Below, in pieces: positions 17,243 through 26,680 of a stretch of DNA of 64,000 nucleotides. The notes below the pieces were generated by a model that was given only the letters and a program-made list of their open reading frames with translations, had not been told where the DNA came from and ran no database searches. Source of the DNA: Bacteroidota bacterium (GTDB taxonomy: Bacteria > Bacteroidota > Bacteroidia > Cytophagales > Cyclobacteriaceae); contig JAFDYY010000005.1 in NCBI GenBank assembly GCA_018267195.1, positions 1 to 64,000 of the forward strand, written 5' to 3'. Position 1 is the first letter of the stretch. Each line of letters starts with the position of its first letter. The translations under genes and the position numbers were made by a program.

Positions 17243-18427
17243 CTACTTATAGTCAGGTTCTATGCCGGTAGGATCAAACCGCCAGCAGTCATCAAAGCTG
17301 CTGTTCCCATTACCTCCGGTAGTTAATATACCGTATCCTTTTCCGCTGATGGTAACAGCAAAGCCAACGGCATCGGCACGCGATGCGCCATTTATCGGCA
17401 CATTAGTGGTAATTGAAAAATATTGCGCCCAAGTATCGCCACCGGTAATGTTTCCGTTGTTATCAAGCGTAGCAGGTGTGTACTGCCAAGTGTCGCCTGC
17501 CCCGGCTGAGCCCATGGTGATGTAACCAAAACCATTAATGGCAAATGCCGATGCTTGTTGTCGTGGCCTGGGCTGCACGATGGCATTCCCATTTTTATCT
17601 TTTCCGGTTAATCCGTTTAGGTAAGTCCAAGGGCTGGAGTTGATCTTGCTCACATCAAAACGGATAAAATCCACCGGATACGATTGGCCACCGGCCTGGT
17701 CGTACCCACCTCCCACATAGGCAATGTCGTTGTCGCCATTATTAATTACAAAAGTAAAAGGGAATGCCCGCTTAGATCCGGCACCGGGGCGTTGCTTCCA
17801 ATATCCGGGACCGGCCGATCCGGGAGCTGTAGAATCAGGTAAAAACTCCCAAAGATCTTTATAGTCATAGAGGTTTACATCATTTCCCCAGCCAACAAAT
17901 CCGCGGTTGTTTACGGCAAATGCTCCACATCCATAACGAGCCGAAACCGTAGCTGCCAGCTGATCTACAGAGTATCCAAAGTCAGCCACTCGTGTCCATT
18001 TCCCGATCGGGGCAACAGATGGATCATATTGCCAAAAATCGCTCAGCGGATTATTGACACCGCTCGCTAAATTATAGCCGGTGCCTACATACGCCTTTCC
18101 GTTCATTACAAAAGCAACAGCATCGCGTCTTCCCGCTCCGGGGAAGGGCGCAATCTGATACCATGCATCCGCTACCGGGTCGTATTTCCAAAAGTCACTA
18201 AGAAAAGCTGTATTGATGTTATTCAAGCCATTGTAGCCGAGCCCTATATAACCAATGTTATTGATGACAAAGCCCACCGCACCTTGCCGTGGTATTCCGG
18301 CAAAGCTTCCTAATTTATCCCAACTGCCCGGGAAGGTGGTGGAACTGGGGTTACTGCATGAGGCCAAGCTTATCAGGAGAACGGATATAAATAATAAGCT
18401 GCCTGAACGGACCAGAATTTGTTTCAT
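17243..18427 (-). CDS. Kelch-repeat lipoprotein
   Basis: The start chosen is the ATG at 18427, which gives a lipoprotein signal with lipobox LISLASC. An upstream in-frame start at 18451 would overlap the preceding gene. The mature protein of about 394 residues total consists of kelch-type blades, seen as repeated segments such as GIPRQGAVGFVINNIGYIG, AGRRDAVAFVMNGKAYVGTG and QQASAFAINGFGYITMG, forming a beta-propeller. It is probably anchored in the outer membrane. It follows the DUF4270 gene by 10 nt, a pairing often seen in Bacteroidota. The function is unknown; a role in binding surface polymers or partners is likely but unproven. Confidence 0.85.
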   Translation of the reverse strand: MKQILVRSGSLLFISVLLISLASCSNPSSTTFPGSWDKLGSFAGIPRQGAVGFVINNIGYIGLGYNGLNNINTAFLSDFWKYDPVADAWYQIAPFPGAGRRDAVAFVMNGKAYVGTGYNLASGVNNPLSDFWQYDPSVAPIGKWTRVADFGYSVDQLAATVSARYGCGAFAVNNRGFVGWGNDVNLYDYKDLWEFLPDSTAPGSAGPGYWKQRPGAGSKRAFPFTFVINNGDNDIAYVGGGYDQAGGQSYPVDFIRFDVSKINSSPWTYLNGLTGKDKNGNAIVQPRPRQQASAFAINGFGYITMGSAGAGDTWQYTPATLDNNGNITGGDTWAQYFSITTNVPINGASRADAVGFAVTISGKGYGILTTGGNGNSSFDDCWRFDPTGIEPDYK

Positions 18428-18437
18428 ATAGGTTGAT

Positions 18438-19775
18438 TTAATTTGGTACATGGGTGTAATAGAGTTGTAATTTTATACGGTTATAGCCTTTGTATCTATC
18501 GCCAATATAGGTGCGCTGCACACTGCCCCCCACACTTCCTCCCGGCACAACAAGCAATGGTGCTATAAAATTTGTATTATTTTTTACTTGTGTAAATAAA
18601 TACGAGTATAGTGAGAAAGAATAAAAGGTGTTAATCCCTAAAATATAATCATAAACAATGGAGGCCGTGGCTCCGCTAAAGGTAGTAGTCGGTATGTTGG
18701 TTGCATCCGTGCTGAACAACTCCAACTGAGGGGGGGGCAACAAATTTTTAGGAAAACTGCCCGGCTCGGGGTACATCACCAGATAAGCTCCATTTAACAT
18801 TACGTTAGGGTTACCTGCAAAAAAAGATTTTACCGAAGGAAAATCCAGCCGAGTTACCAAACCCGTTCCGGCTTGAACATAACTGGTATTTCCCGTAAGG
18901 GTTGACGAGATGGCATGATATGGCTGTAAGGCACTTAATGAGGTGCCCGTCCGGTCGTACTTAATATGATTAAATTGATATCCGTTGTTGATGGTGAAAT
19001 CTGCGTGTGTATTTTTCAGCAGACCATTTACCATTCGTCTGTAATAAATCCGGAGTCTTAATTTATTGGCAGTAAAGCCGGCTACACAGGCGGTAGAGGA
19101 AGCATCCGGCTCAAGGTACAGGCCACGAAAAAAAGCATTACTAAAAATAGAAGAGTTAGAAAAAATTCTTCCCGAGTCATTCTGAGCTTTGCTGAACCAG
19201 TTTGCTCCAAAACTATCGGGCAGGCGGATTGTAACTGTATCGCGATGCGGGAACATTTTTACAGTTCCTGAAAAAATGGGAGTAGGTGAATAAGCAAATT
19301 GGGTAGAATTAAAGAACCCACTGTAAGAACCTAATGCGGATAATTTAATATTTCCTACCGGCACATTTCGGGGAATGATATAATCTGTTACCTGATAGCC
19401 ATTGATCTTCAGGGTTTGGGTCGTGTCTCCGGTAAATGTTTTATTATAATACATCACCAGCACCATCGAATCAAAATACGATTGAAACGAAGGCAGAAAC
19501 GAAGCACCATAAGATAATTGCAGGTATGAAGAAGCCGATATCGTACCTAACTCCGGGTCTTGGTATCTTCCTAAAAGCACCGTGCCGGTTCCGTTGGTTA
19601 AAAAAGTATCGAGCTGCACAGTAGAGGTAACTACCGAAAAGGTATCGCTATAAATTGTCTGAAGATTATTGTTACTAAATACCTTGCTGACAGCTAAGGT
19701 GTTAGGGTCTTCGCAAGACCACCCTAAAACAGCCGCTATCATCAGTATCATAAAAAAAATAAACCTACCTCTCAT
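18438..19775 (-). CDS. DUF4270-family lipoprotein
   Basis: This 445-residue protein starts with a lipoprotein signal (MILMIAAVLGWSC). It shows the DUF4270 pattern: an N-terminal DTFSVVTSTVQLDTFLTNGTGTVLLG-like strand region, with GRYQDPELGTISASSY, and a C-terminal TYIGDRYKGYNRIKLQLYY segment. It is a Bacteroidota-specific, surface-exposed family of unknown function. It is the first gene of an operon with the kelch lipoprotein, so the two products probably form or decorate the same envelope complex. No catalytic residues are apparent. Confidence 0.85.
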   Translation of the reverse strand: MRGRFIFFMILMIAAVLGWSCEDPNTLAVSKVFSNNNLQTIYSDTFSVVTSTVQLDTFLTNGTGTVLLGRYQDPELGTISASSYLQLSYGASFLPSFQSYFDSMVLVMYYNKTFTGDTTQTLKINGYQVTDYIIPRNVPVGNIKLSALGSYSGFFNSTQFAYSPTPIFSGTVKMFPHRDTVTIRLPDSFGANWFSKAQNDSGRIFSNSSIFSNAFFRGLYLEPDASSTACVAGFTANKLRLRIYYRRMVNGLLKNTHADFTINNGYQFNHIKYDRTGTSLSALQPYHAISSTLTGNTSYVQAGTGLVTRLDFPSVKSFFAGNPNVMLNGAYLVMYPEPGSFPKNLLPPPQLELFSTDATNIPTTTFSGATASIVYDYILGINTFYSFSLYSYLFTQVKNNTNFIAPLLVVPGGSVGGSVQRTYIGDRYKGYNRIKLQLYYTHVPN

Positions 19776-19876
19776 TCCGGTTTTTTACTTAAACAGAAGT
19801 AATGATGCTTTATTGCTTAAAAAAGTTTAAAGAGGCAGGCCAAACACTTGCTAACCTAACAATTATAATCCTTTTG

Positions 19877-19950
19877 TGGGCCCGGAGGGATTCAAACCCC
19901 CAACCTTCTGATCCGTAGTCAGATGCTCTATTCAGTTAAGCTACGGGCCC
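19877..19950 (-). tRNA. tRNA-Arg (anticodon ACG)
   Basis: The minus strand folds as a complete 74-nt cloverleaf. The acceptor stem pairs GGGCCCG with CGGGCCC. The D arm is intact, and the anticodon stem TCTGA/TCAGA has loop CTACGGA, giving anticodon ACG. The T arm has loop TTTGAAT. The discriminator is A and no CCA is encoded. ACG would be read after deamination to inosine (needs TadA) and decodes CGN arginine codons. A consensus promoter lies just upstream. Confidence 0.96.
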
Positions 19951-19970
19951 GGTTAAAAATTTTAAAGCGG

Positions 19971-20001
19971 CAAATTTAAAAGAATTAATCCGTTTGCCAA
20001 A
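19971..20001 (-). promoter_or_regulatory. tRNA-Arg promoter: TTTG-N19-TAAATTTG
   Basis: On the minus strand TTTG (20001-19998), exactly 19 nt of spacer and TAAATTTG (19978-19971) match the Bacteroidota primary sigma consensus at every defined base. Transcription would begin a few bases before the mature tRNA 5' end at 19950. Confidence 0.85.
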
Positions 20002-20177
20002 CGATCCGGATACTCGATTTTTTGTCTCCCGTTTGCTTTGGTAAAACCCCCAAAGCCAAAGGGCTGGTTTGAAAAATCAATACAAATATAAAACCTTTGG
20101 GCTCGTTCATTACTCTATAAACAAAAAGTAATAGTTGTCAGTTAAAAATGTATTTTTGCCGGTTCAAAAAAATCAAA

Positions 20178-20918
20178 ATGATCAGGAATTGTCTTGCCAT
20201 TACTCTTATAGCGTTTTTTATTTTTTCTGCCGCCCAGGCACAAGATAAAAAGAAGAAAGCCTATCGCCCTGATATTCCGGGGTACTTTATGATTGATTTC
20301 GGGTTCAATAACGGGCAGAGCCGTCCGGCTTATTTTAATCAGGGTTTTTGGGGGTCGCGCACGTTAAATATCTACTACCACTACCCGGTACAGATTGGGA
20401 ATTCCAAATTCAGTTATAACCCCGGAGGCGGCTTTGCTTTTGAGCGGTTTAAGTTTACCAACAACTACACACTAAGCGAACTGGTTGGAGCCGATGGATC
20501 GTATGATTTAGTGCAGGTTACCCAATTGCCTTTTTTTGCTTCGGCTGCGTCTGTTAGTGTACAAAAAAGTATGCTGGTAGCTAATTATTTTGATTTGATG
20601 CCGGTTGAATTCCGGTTTGATACTAACCCTAAGGATCCTTCAAGTGGTTTTAATATGGCCGTGGGTGGTCGGGTGGGTTTTTTAGTGGAGAGCCATACTA
20701 AAATAAAATACTCCGAGAATGGTGCCAGCGGAGTGTATAAAGATAAACAGACGCACGGGCTAAACCAGTTAAGGTATGGAATTTATACCCGTGTGGGATT
20801 AGGCAACTTCAATGTATTTTGGCAATACAACCTGTCGCCTTATTTTTCAGGAAACTCTGGCCCCTCGCAAACGGGTATGAATATCATGACGATCGGCATC
20901 TCGCTCAACGGTCTCTAA
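20178..20918 (+). CDS. Outer-membrane beta-barrel protein
   Basis: I start at the ATG at 20178 (MIRNCLAITLIAFFIFSAAQAQ), a clean signal peptide. The upstream in-frame ATG at 20148 adds basic residues and precedes a TATTTTTG box. The mature protein of about 225 residues shows alternating amphipathic strands (PGYFMIDFGFNNG, TLNIYYHYPVQ, GIYTRVGLGNFNVFWQYNL, MNIMTIGISLNGL), as in small Bacteroidota outer-membrane barrels. The substrate or role is unknown. Its stop lies 2 nt from that of the convergent hydratase gene. Confidence 0.75.
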   Translation: MIRNCLAITLIAFFIFSAAQAQDKKKKAYRPDIPGYFMIDFGFNNGQSRPAYFNQGFWGSRTLNIYYHYPVQIGNSKFSYNPGGGFAFERFKFTNNYTLSELVGADGSYDLVQVTQLPFFASAASVSVQKSMLVANYFDLMPVEFRFDTNPKDPSSGFNMAVGGRVGFLVESHTKIKYSENGASGVYKDKQTHGLNQLRYGIYTRVGLGNFNVFWQYNLSPYFSGNSGPSQTGMNIMTIGISLNGL

Positions 20919-20920
20919 AA

Positions 20921-21703
20921 TTATTTTCCTGTAAAGGCTGGTTTTCTTTTCTCTAAAAAAGCACGAACTCCCTCCTCATGGTCAGCGGTGTTTCCCGCAA
21001 TCTCCTGAAGATAGGCTTCGTATTCAAGCATCTCTTCCAATGAAGAAGTGGCCGATTTACTCAACATCTTTTTAATTAATCCAATGGCTTTGGTAGGGGC
21101 GTGAGAAAAGTAATCGGTATAGTATCTTACCGCCTCCTCTAATTTTCCTTCTTCTGCCACCCGATTGATCAGCCCGAGACGGAACGCTTCTTCTGCACTT
21201 ACTTTGTTGCCCATGCTGCAAAGTTCAAATGCTTTGACAGAACCGATGGCGCGCGGTAAAAAATATCCTGAACCGGAATCGGGTACTAACCCGATATTAA
21301 TAAAAACCTCAATCAGGGTAGCACCAGGCGAAGCTACGATAATATCGCAGGCCAAGACAATAGAACACCCGGCTCCGGCCGCTACTCCGTTAAGCCGGCA
21401 AATGATGGGCTTGGGCAAATTTCGCATTCCGAGAATTAACGGGTTATAGCGTTTCGTGAGCGATTCTTTAAACGACCGCTTACCTTGTCCGGATACCGCC
21501 TTTAAATCTTGCCCCGAACAAAATGCTTTCCCCTCTCCCGTTAGCACCACGGCACGAACCGCTTCATCTTTAGCCACGGCTTTAAAAGCATCCTGTAGCT
21601 CAAAGGTAATTTCATTATTTAGTGCATTATATACTTCCGGACGGTTAAGTGTAATAGTAGCAATACCGTTCCCGGTTTGATATTTAAGGAATTGGAAATT
21701 CAT
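20921..21703 (-). CDS. Enoyl-CoA hydratase/isomerase, PaaG-like
   Basis: This 260-residue crotonase-fold enzyme has the oxyanion-hole segments CSGQDLKAV (about 62-70) and NGVAAGAGCSIVLACD (about 105-120). The segment IGLVPDSGSGYFLPR (about 135-150) places an aspartate where PaaG enzymes have theirs, rather than the two glutamates of classical hydratases. PaaG isomerises the epoxide of phenylacetyl-CoA to an oxepin; relatives act in fatty acid or aromatic acyl-CoA breakdown. No other paa gene is in the window, so the pathway is uncertain. A TetR-type regulator lies nearby. Confidence 0.82.
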   Translation of the reverse strand: MNFQFLKYQTGNGIATITLNRPEVYNALNNEITFELQDAFKAVAKDEAVRAVVLTGEGKAFCSGQDLKAVSGQGKRSFKESLTKRYNPLILGMRNLPKPIICRLNGVAAGAGCSIVLACDIIVASPGATLIEVFINIGLVPDSGSGYFLPRAIGSVKAFELCSMGNKVSAEEAFRLGLINRVAEEGKLEEAVRYYTDYFSHAPTKAIGLIKKMLSKSATSSLEEMLEYEAYLQEIAGNTADHEEGVRAFLEKRKPAFTGK

Positions 21704-21787
21704 ATCTCGGTATATTTATTTTTAAAATCGTTCTCAATCTTTTTCTATGTTTTCTTAAAACTACCCCCTAAACAGCAAGGTACATCG

Positions 21788-21817
21788 TTGTATAAAAAAA
21801 TAAAAAAGCTATTTTAG
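21788..21817 (+). promoter_or_regulatory. Promoter of the small lipoprotein: TTG-N19-TATTTTAG
   Basis: TTG (21788-21790), 19 nt of AT-rich spacer and TATTTTAG (one mismatch to TAnnTTTG) lie 17 nt before the ATG at 21835. This is the best indication that the short ORF is expressed. Confidence 0.5.
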
Positions 21818-21834
21818 AGCAACTATAAACAGCC

Positions 21835-22035
21835 ATGTACCGACTCCTCTTTTTAATGCTTTTCTTTTTATTAGCAGCCTCGTGTCGTTCATCAAAAAAC
21901 AGCACCCAAGTACTTCGGCCAAAAACACACAAAATCTGGCCGGCCGGAAATAAATATTTAATTGATATACCTGTTGGCGTAAGGCACATCCACCTCTTTA
22001 AAAGGCGTACCACTAAAATGGAAACACTTCGATAA
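21835..22035 (+). CDS. Small lipoprotein of unknown function
   Basis: This 66-residue ORF begins MYRLLFLMLFFLLAASC, a classic lipoprotein signal with Cys17 as the lipidation site. A short basic, Lys/Arg-rich mature part follows, containing KTHKIWPAGNKYLID. A plausible promoter with 19-nt spacing precedes it. It is convergent with the TetR gene with only 1 nt between stops. I do not recognise the family. The signal peptide and promoter argue that it is real. Confidence 0.6.
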   Translation: MYRLLFLMLFFLLAASCRSSKNSTQVLRPKTHKIWPAGNKYLIDIPVGVRHIHLFKRRTTKMETLR

Positions 22036-22036
22036 A

Positions 22037-22666
22037 TTACTGTAGCCCTTTTAAGATAAATTCAATATTTTTTCGGAAGAAAAGTTTGTACGGGGCTATC
22101 TGATTAATGTGGGCCGTTACTACCGAGCCATAAAAAACAGCCGTCAATAACTGTGCGATGTCTCTGGTAGAGGATGTTTTAGTAATCTCTTTTTTAAAAA
22201 TAGCTTCTAATGAGAATTTTTCAAATAACTGATCGACCGATTGTATTTCAATACTTTTAATATTTTCAACTTCAGGAAATAGTAATTTTTTTTCTTCTGC
22301 TTTTACCGGAAAAGGTTTCAGGTTCCGCTTCAGGTCGGCCAAGTAGGCAAACAAACTCAGGTTAATGCCGGGATATGTTTCACAATCCTCACTTAGTTTG
22401 TCAAACAAAAAATAAATTCCTTGTGTGCCTTCTTTAGGTTTTTCGGCTAATTCTACGGCTCGCCTCAGGCACCATATCCTAAAATAGTAAAGAAGTATAT
22501 CTTCTTTTTGCGGAAAATAACTGAACAGGGTTACTTTAGAAATTTTTACTTTGGCACAAATTTCATCTACATACAAATCATCGAACGATTTTTTTCCAAT
22601 CAATTTTAAGGTGGCATCCAACACCGCCAGTTTAAGTCGGGCAGCCTTCTCTTTGCGCAATCCCAT
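22037..22666 (-). CDS. TetR/AcrR-family transcriptional regulator
   Basis: The 209-residue protein has the N-terminal TetR helix-turn-helix (about 8-55: [20 protein letters not shown] then [20 protein letters not shown], with the usual TLFSYFPxKE recognition-helix end). An all-helical ligand domain follows. It is divergent from gamma-glutamyltransferase, and a palindrome at 22691-22704 in the shared gap is a candidate operator, suggesting autoregulation and possibly control of ggt. The ligand is unknown; the PaaG-like gene downstream makes an acyl-CoA ligand conceivable. Confidence 0.87.
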   Translation of the reverse strand: MGLRKEKAARLKLAVLDATLKLIGKKSFDDLYVDEICAKVKISKVTLFSYFPQKEDILLYYFRIWCLRRAVELAEKPKEGTQGIYFLFDKLSEDCETYPGINLSLFAYLADLKRNLKPFPVKAEEKKLLFPEVENIKSIEIQSVDQLFEKFSLEAIFKKEITKTSSTRDIAQLLTAVFYGSVVTAHINQIAPYKLFFRKNIEFILKGLQ

Positions 22667-22690
22667 GCTGAATAAAGGAGATAATTATTT

Positions 22691-22704
22691 TGCTAAAGTT
22701 AGCA
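22691..22704. promoter_or_regulatory. Candidate TetR operator TGCTAA-AG-TTAGCA
   Basis: A perfect palindrome (6-base arms, 2-base centre) lies in the intergenic region shared by the TetR gene and ggt. It overlaps a near-consensus minus-strand -7 box (TAACTTTA) that could drive the TetR gene. Position and symmetry fit a TetR autoregulatory site. It is shorter than many TetR operators. Confidence 0.4.
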
Positions 22705-22754
22705 TTGTTTCATGGGGAATAATACATTTAATGCTCAAACCAGAGATAATTTCT

Positions 22755-24443
22755 ATGAAGCGTCTATTCACTCTTTTATTGGTATTAGTTGTAATTGCCT
22801 GCCAACCCCAAGAGCACAAAAAGGTAGTAGGACTTATAGCCGACTCGGCCATGGTGGTATCTGCCCACCCGTTGGCCTCGCAGGTGGGGCTGGCCATTCT
22901 AAAAAAAGGAGGTAACGCCATTGATGCAGCCATAGCGGTGCAGTTTGCTTTGGCTGTCGTTTTCCCGGCAGCCGGAAATATTGGAGGGGGCGGCTACATG
23001 GTGGCACGCTTAAAAGACCGATCGTTGTTTGCTTTAGATTACCGTGAGCGAGCTCCCGGCAAGGCAACGAAAAATATGTACTTAAACCAAGAGGGGAACG
23101 TAATTCCAGGACTGAGTTTATCAGGACATCTGGCATCGGGCGTTCCGGGAACAGTTGATGGATTGGTGGAAGCCCATCATAAACTGGGGTCGCTGCCATG
23201 GAAGGAACTGGTGCAACCTGCCATAGATCTGGCACTAACTGGTTTTAAACTCACCGCACGCGAAGCCAGATGGTTTAACGAGTCGCAAGCCGATCTCCTT
23301 AAATACAATACGGTAAAGCCCGGATTTTTATTGAAGGAGAACTGGAAAGAAGGCGATATCATTAAATGGATTGACTTGGGCCACACACTCGAGCGCATTC
23401 GCGATAACGGAAGAGCCGGTTTTTATGAAGGTAAAACAGCCGATGATATCCTGACCGAGATGCAACGGGGCAAAGGAATTATAGCACGCGAAGATTTAAT
23501 CAATTATAAATCAGTATGGAGAGAACCGGTAAGCGGCCTTTATAAAGAATATAAAATTATTGCCATGCCGCCCTCGTCCAGTGGAGGCATTTGTTTGATT
23601 CAGCTACTCAAAAGCGTAGAACCTTACCCCATTAAGTCGTGGGGATTCAACACAGTCAAAACAGTTCACCTTATGGTAGAGGCCGAGCGCAGGGTCTATG
23701 CCGACCGCACCAAGTATCTGGGCGATCCTGATTTTTATAAAGTACCTATGAAAGAACTTTTAGATGATCAATACAATGATGACCGGATGAGCACCTTTAA
23801 CCCGGAACAAGCTACCCCTAGCGGCCAGATAAAGGAGGGTAAAATTCCGGGATACGAATCTGAAGAAACCACGCATATTTCCATTGTAGATGCCCAAGGA
23901 AATGCCGTAGCCGTTACCACCACCCTCAACGGGTGGTTTGGGTCTAATGTAGTCGTGGCCGGTTCCGGTTTTTTTCTAAACAACGAAATGGATGATTTTA
24001 GTGCCAAACCGGGCGTACCCAATATGTTTGGCGTGCTGGGCACCAAAGCTAACAGTATAGAACCCAACAAGCGCATGCTGAGCGCCATGACTCCTACTAT
24101 CGTAGAAAAAAATGGAAATCTTTTTATGGTGGTGGGTACTCCGGGCGGCTCAACTATTATTACCTCTGTGTTTCAAACGATACTCAATGTAGTAGAGCAT
24201 GACATGGGGATGCAGCAAGCCGTTGATGCCAAACGTGTGCACAGCCAGTGGCTGCCTGACATCGTGGCTCCCGAGCAAAATGCCCTCTCAAAAAAGGACA
24301 GCCTGGCATTGATAAAAATGGGCCATAAGTTAGTGCCCCGTAAAACGATTGGGCGGGTAGATGCTATCTTGGTTTTGAAAAATGGAAAACTGGAGGCCGG
24401 TGCCGACCGCACCCGGGGTGATGACACCGCGACCGGGTATTAA
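22755..24443 (+). CDS. ggt: Gamma-glutamyltransferase (lipoprotein)
   Basis: This autoprocessing N-terminal-nucleophile hydrolase cleaves the gamma-glutamyl bond of glutathione and related compounds. The ATG at 22755 gives a 562-residue protein with a lipoprotein signal ([10 protein letters not shown], Cys16). In-frame starts further upstream lie within the TetR gene. The processing site and nucleophile fall in ETTHISIVD (Thr373 by comparison with the E. coli enzyme), separating a large and a small subunit. Other family blocks are [22 protein letters not shown] and GTPGGSTI. It is probably attached to the periplasmic side of the envelope. It converges on the OmpA-PD40 gene. Confidence 0.93.
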   Translation: MKRLFTLLLVLVVIACQPQEHKKVVGLIADSAMVVSAHPLASQVGLAILKKGGNAIDAAIAVQFALAVVFPAAGNIGGGGYMVARLKDRSLFALDYRERAPGKATKNMYLNQEGNVIPGLSLSGHLASGVPGTVDGLVEAHHKLGSLPWKELVQPAIDLALTGFKLTAREARWFNESQADLLKYNTVKPGFLLKENWKEGDIIKWIDLGHTLERIRDNGRAGFYEGKTADDILTEMQRGKGIIAREDLINYKSVWREPVSGLYKEYKIIAMPPSSSGGICLIQLLKSVEPYPIKSWGFNTVKTVHLMVEAERRVYADRTKYLGDPDFYKVPMKELLDDQYNDDRMSTFNPEQATPSGQIKEGKIPGYESEETTHISIVDAQGNAVAVTTTLNGWFGSNVVVAGSGFFLNNEMDDFSAKPGVPNMFGVLGTKANSIEPNKRMLSAMTPTIVEKNGNLFMVVGTPGGSTIITSVFQTILNVVEHDMGMQQAVDAKRVHSQWLPDIVAPEQNALSKKDSLALIKMGHKLVPRKTIGRVDAILVLKNGKLEAGADRTRGDDTATGY

Positions 24444-24457
24444 AAATCTCTCTTGGG

Positions 24458-26014
24458 TTAATCTTTTACTATCACAAACTCTACCCTCCTATTAAGTTTG
24501 CGTGCCTCTTCATTATTCGCTGTAGTAACAGGTTTGGTTCCGCCATAACCCTTGCCCTTAATACGTTTGGACGAAATGCCTTTCGATACCAGATACTTTT
24601 TAATTACCTCAACCCGTTGCCGTGATAATACTAAATTAGCTTCCGGGTTTCCCCGGTTATCGGTGTGCCCTTCCAACAAAATTTCTACGTTTGGATTATT
24701 CTGCAAAAAATTTTGTATAACATCTAATTCAGGGAAAGACTCGGCTAGCAATGTGGTAGTGCCTACTACGAATAAAATATTTTTCAGGTTAACCACTGTA
24801 CCCACCTCAATGGGTTGTAGCTTAAAACTCATTTCAAGGGTTTGTAATTCGTAGGTGTGTATGTCTAATCGTTCGGAGAGATTAACATAACGAGGCGATT
24901 GTATTTCAATGTTATAAATTTTAGTAGAAGAAATTTCTATTTCAAATTTACCATTACGGCTTACGGCTTGTAACTGTGTAGAGTCCGTTTTAAATAACAA
25001 TTGGGCATTAAGCATAGCTCCGGTTTTGGCGTTCGTTACTCGCCCAAACAATCTTACCTTTCTTAAGTTACCTTTAGAAGCATACTTATTCTCTACTATT
25101 TTTAAAGTGTCGGCTCGGGTTGACCGGGTTGAATCATACCAGGCAAAAATATTTCCGTAGCGGTCGCTGTCGCGGGTAGTAGTAAATATAAAAGCCGATG
25201 CACCCGTCCGGTAATATAATTCGCGGGCTTCTGAGTTACGTGGAGGGCCTACATTCAATGGCTCAGACCAATTAGTCCAGGTATCATCTAACCGTGTTGA
25301 CATAAAAATATCAAAGCCACCTAATCCCTTTCTTCCATTCGAGGAAAAAAAAAGAGTACGGTTGTCATCGCTCAGGGATGGTGTCCATTCTTGGAAAAGC
25401 GTGTTAATAACCGGTCCCAGATTCAGGGCATCTCCCCATTGCCCCTCTTTTTTCAAACTCACATAGATATCTTCTACGCCTTTTGTTCCATATGATTCGG
25501 CTGCAAATACAAAAGCATTTCCATCTTTACTCATCATACCCGAAAAATGATCGGAGCGATTTAAAAAATATGGAATAGAGATATTTTCGGGAGCAGACCA
25601 CCCTCCTGCCTCCATTTTCCGGCAAAACGAAATACCCTGAGTGCGGGCGGGTTCCCCATTTTTTCCATAGTGACCTAATAAAAAAAGAATGTTACCATCG
25701 GCACTGAAGCCAGCCACAGCGTTATACCCGGCATCGTTAATTTCTGCCCCTGCATGAATCGGTGTTTGCCAGCGGCCATCCAATAAAACCGACACCCATA
25801 TATCGCCCGCATCGCGCTTCCCGCCTATGTTTTGAGGGTGATTGGCCAGGGTTAAATAAAGAGTTTTGCCATCAGGCGAAATAACCGGAGCCTGTTCATC
25901 GTAGGGTGAATTAATCAACCGAAAAGGAGCCGGAGAAACTTGTTGTGCCGGCACATTGCCTACGGCAAAAGTTAAAAATGACAGCAAAAAGTATAATGTA
26001 TTTTTAAAAGTCAT
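24458..26014 (-). CDS. OmpA-family protein with PD40 propeller repeats
   Basis: The 518-residue exported protein has a signal peptide (about 1-24), then WD40-like PD40 blades (about 35-290; SPDGKTLYLTL, SADGNILFLLG, SDDNRTLFFSSNG). A beta-sandwich of carboxypeptidase-regulatory type follows (about 320-390), then a C-terminal OmpA domain (about 405-518) with the peptidoglycan-binding signature LLEGHTDNRGN and NRRVEFVI. Such proteins anchor the outer membrane to peptidoglycan; PD40-OmpA proteins often accompany PorP-type proteins in Bacteroidota, but none is adjacent here. A more specific role is not evident. Confidence 0.9.
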   Translation of the reverse strand: MTFKNTLYFLLSFLTFAVGNVPAQQVSPAPFRLINSPYDEQAPVISPDGKTLYLTLANHPQNIGGKRDAGDIWVSVLLDGRWQTPIHAGAEINDAGYNAVAGFSADGNILFLLGHYGKNGEPARTQGISFCRKMEAGGWSAPENISIPYFLNRSDHFSGMMSKDGNAFVFAAESYGTKGVEDIYVSLKKEGQWGDALNLGPVINTLFQEWTPSLSDDNRTLFFSSNGRKGLGGFDIFMSTRLDDTWTNWSEPLNVGPPRNSEARELYYRTGASAFIFTTTRDSDRYGNIFAWYDSTRSTRADTLKIVENKYASKGNLRKVRLFGRVTNAKTGAMLNAQLLFKTDSTQLQAVSRNGKFEIEISSTKIYNIEIQSPRYVNLSERLDIHTYELQTLEMSFKLQPIEVGTVVNLKNILFVVGTTTLLAESFPELDVIQNFLQNNPNVEILLEGHTDNRGNPEANLVLSRQRVEVIKKYLVSKGISSKRIKGKGYGGTKPVTTANNEEARKLNRRVEFVIVKD

Positions 26015-26048
26015 ATAAATTGAATCGGCAAATTAAGAAAATACACAA

Positions 26049-26636
26049 CTAATATTTACTTACCCACTCGTTTCCTTTTATAAAAAAACGCCACGGCAGT
26101 AAAGCGTCTTTACCGGCATAATCAATACCAATGCGGGGAGCAGATATAATTTCTTTCGGTCGTATAATAATACCTCTGTCTTCAATCCATAACTTATCGG
26201 AAGTGAGCGATACCCCATTTAGTTTTCGGTCAATCCCCAATGCTTGGGTAAGTTTACCAGGGCCGGAAGTAATTCTTTTAAAAGAATTAACCCGTCTTAA
26301 TTTTATCATCCGATCGATCCCCTCCATGGGCTGTAATGCTCTTACTAAAATAGCCTCAGCTTTATTTACCCGGTTGGTTACAATGTTAAACATTTCGTGT
26401 ACACCGTAGCACAAATACACATAAGCTACTCCCCCCTGGCCAAACATCACTTCGTTACGTTTGGTTTTTCCTTTGTAAGCATGGCTTCCTTTTTCTATTT
26501 CCGAGTAGGCTTCTGTTTCCACAATCATACCACTAACAGTCTGACCTCTTATGTTAGCTACCAATATTTTTCCGAGAAGTTGTCGGGCTATAACGGTAAC
26601 TTTATTGCGCAAGTAAAATGAGTTACTAAGTTTCAT
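26049..26636 (-). CDS. DNA-3-methyladenine glycosylase (AAG/MPG family)
   Basis: This base-excision repair enzyme excises alkylated purines. Its 195 residues match the bacterial AAG family: LARxLLGK-like N-terminus (IARQLLGKILV), ETEAY (40-44, carrying the catalytic glutamate), SHAYKGKTKRN, YVYLCYGVHEMFNIV with the base-intercalating tyrosine, ILVRALQP and SGPGKLTQALGI. It is a monofunctional glycosylase, unrelated in fold to the endonuclease III at 3994. A terminator for the upstream efflux operon separates it from hlyD, so it has its own transcription start. Confidence 0.92.
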   Translation of the reverse strand: MKLSNSFYLRNKVTVIARQLLGKILVANIRGQTVSGMIVETEAYSEIEKGSHAYKGKTKRNEVMFGQGGVAYVYLCYGVHEMFNIVTNRVNKAEAILVRALQPMEGIDRMIKLRRVNSFKRITSGPGKLTQALGIDRKLNGVSLTSDKLWIEDRGIIIRPKEIISAPRIGIDYAGKDALLPWRFFIKGNEWVSKY

Positions 26637-26680
26637 TTGTATCAGGAATACACCAAGCTATTTTTAGTGTCTGGCTCACG

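Noticed and set aside
20058..20075. AGCC-AAAG-GGCT mini-hairpin upstream of the 20178 barrel
   Set aside because: The stem is four bases with no tail and is not convincing as a terminator or riboswitch.
20151..20158. TATTTTTG as a promoter of the barrel at 20178
   Set aside because: The -7 box is exact, but the only TTG lies 13 nt upstream, which is too close, and T-rich matches are common here. Not listed as a feature.
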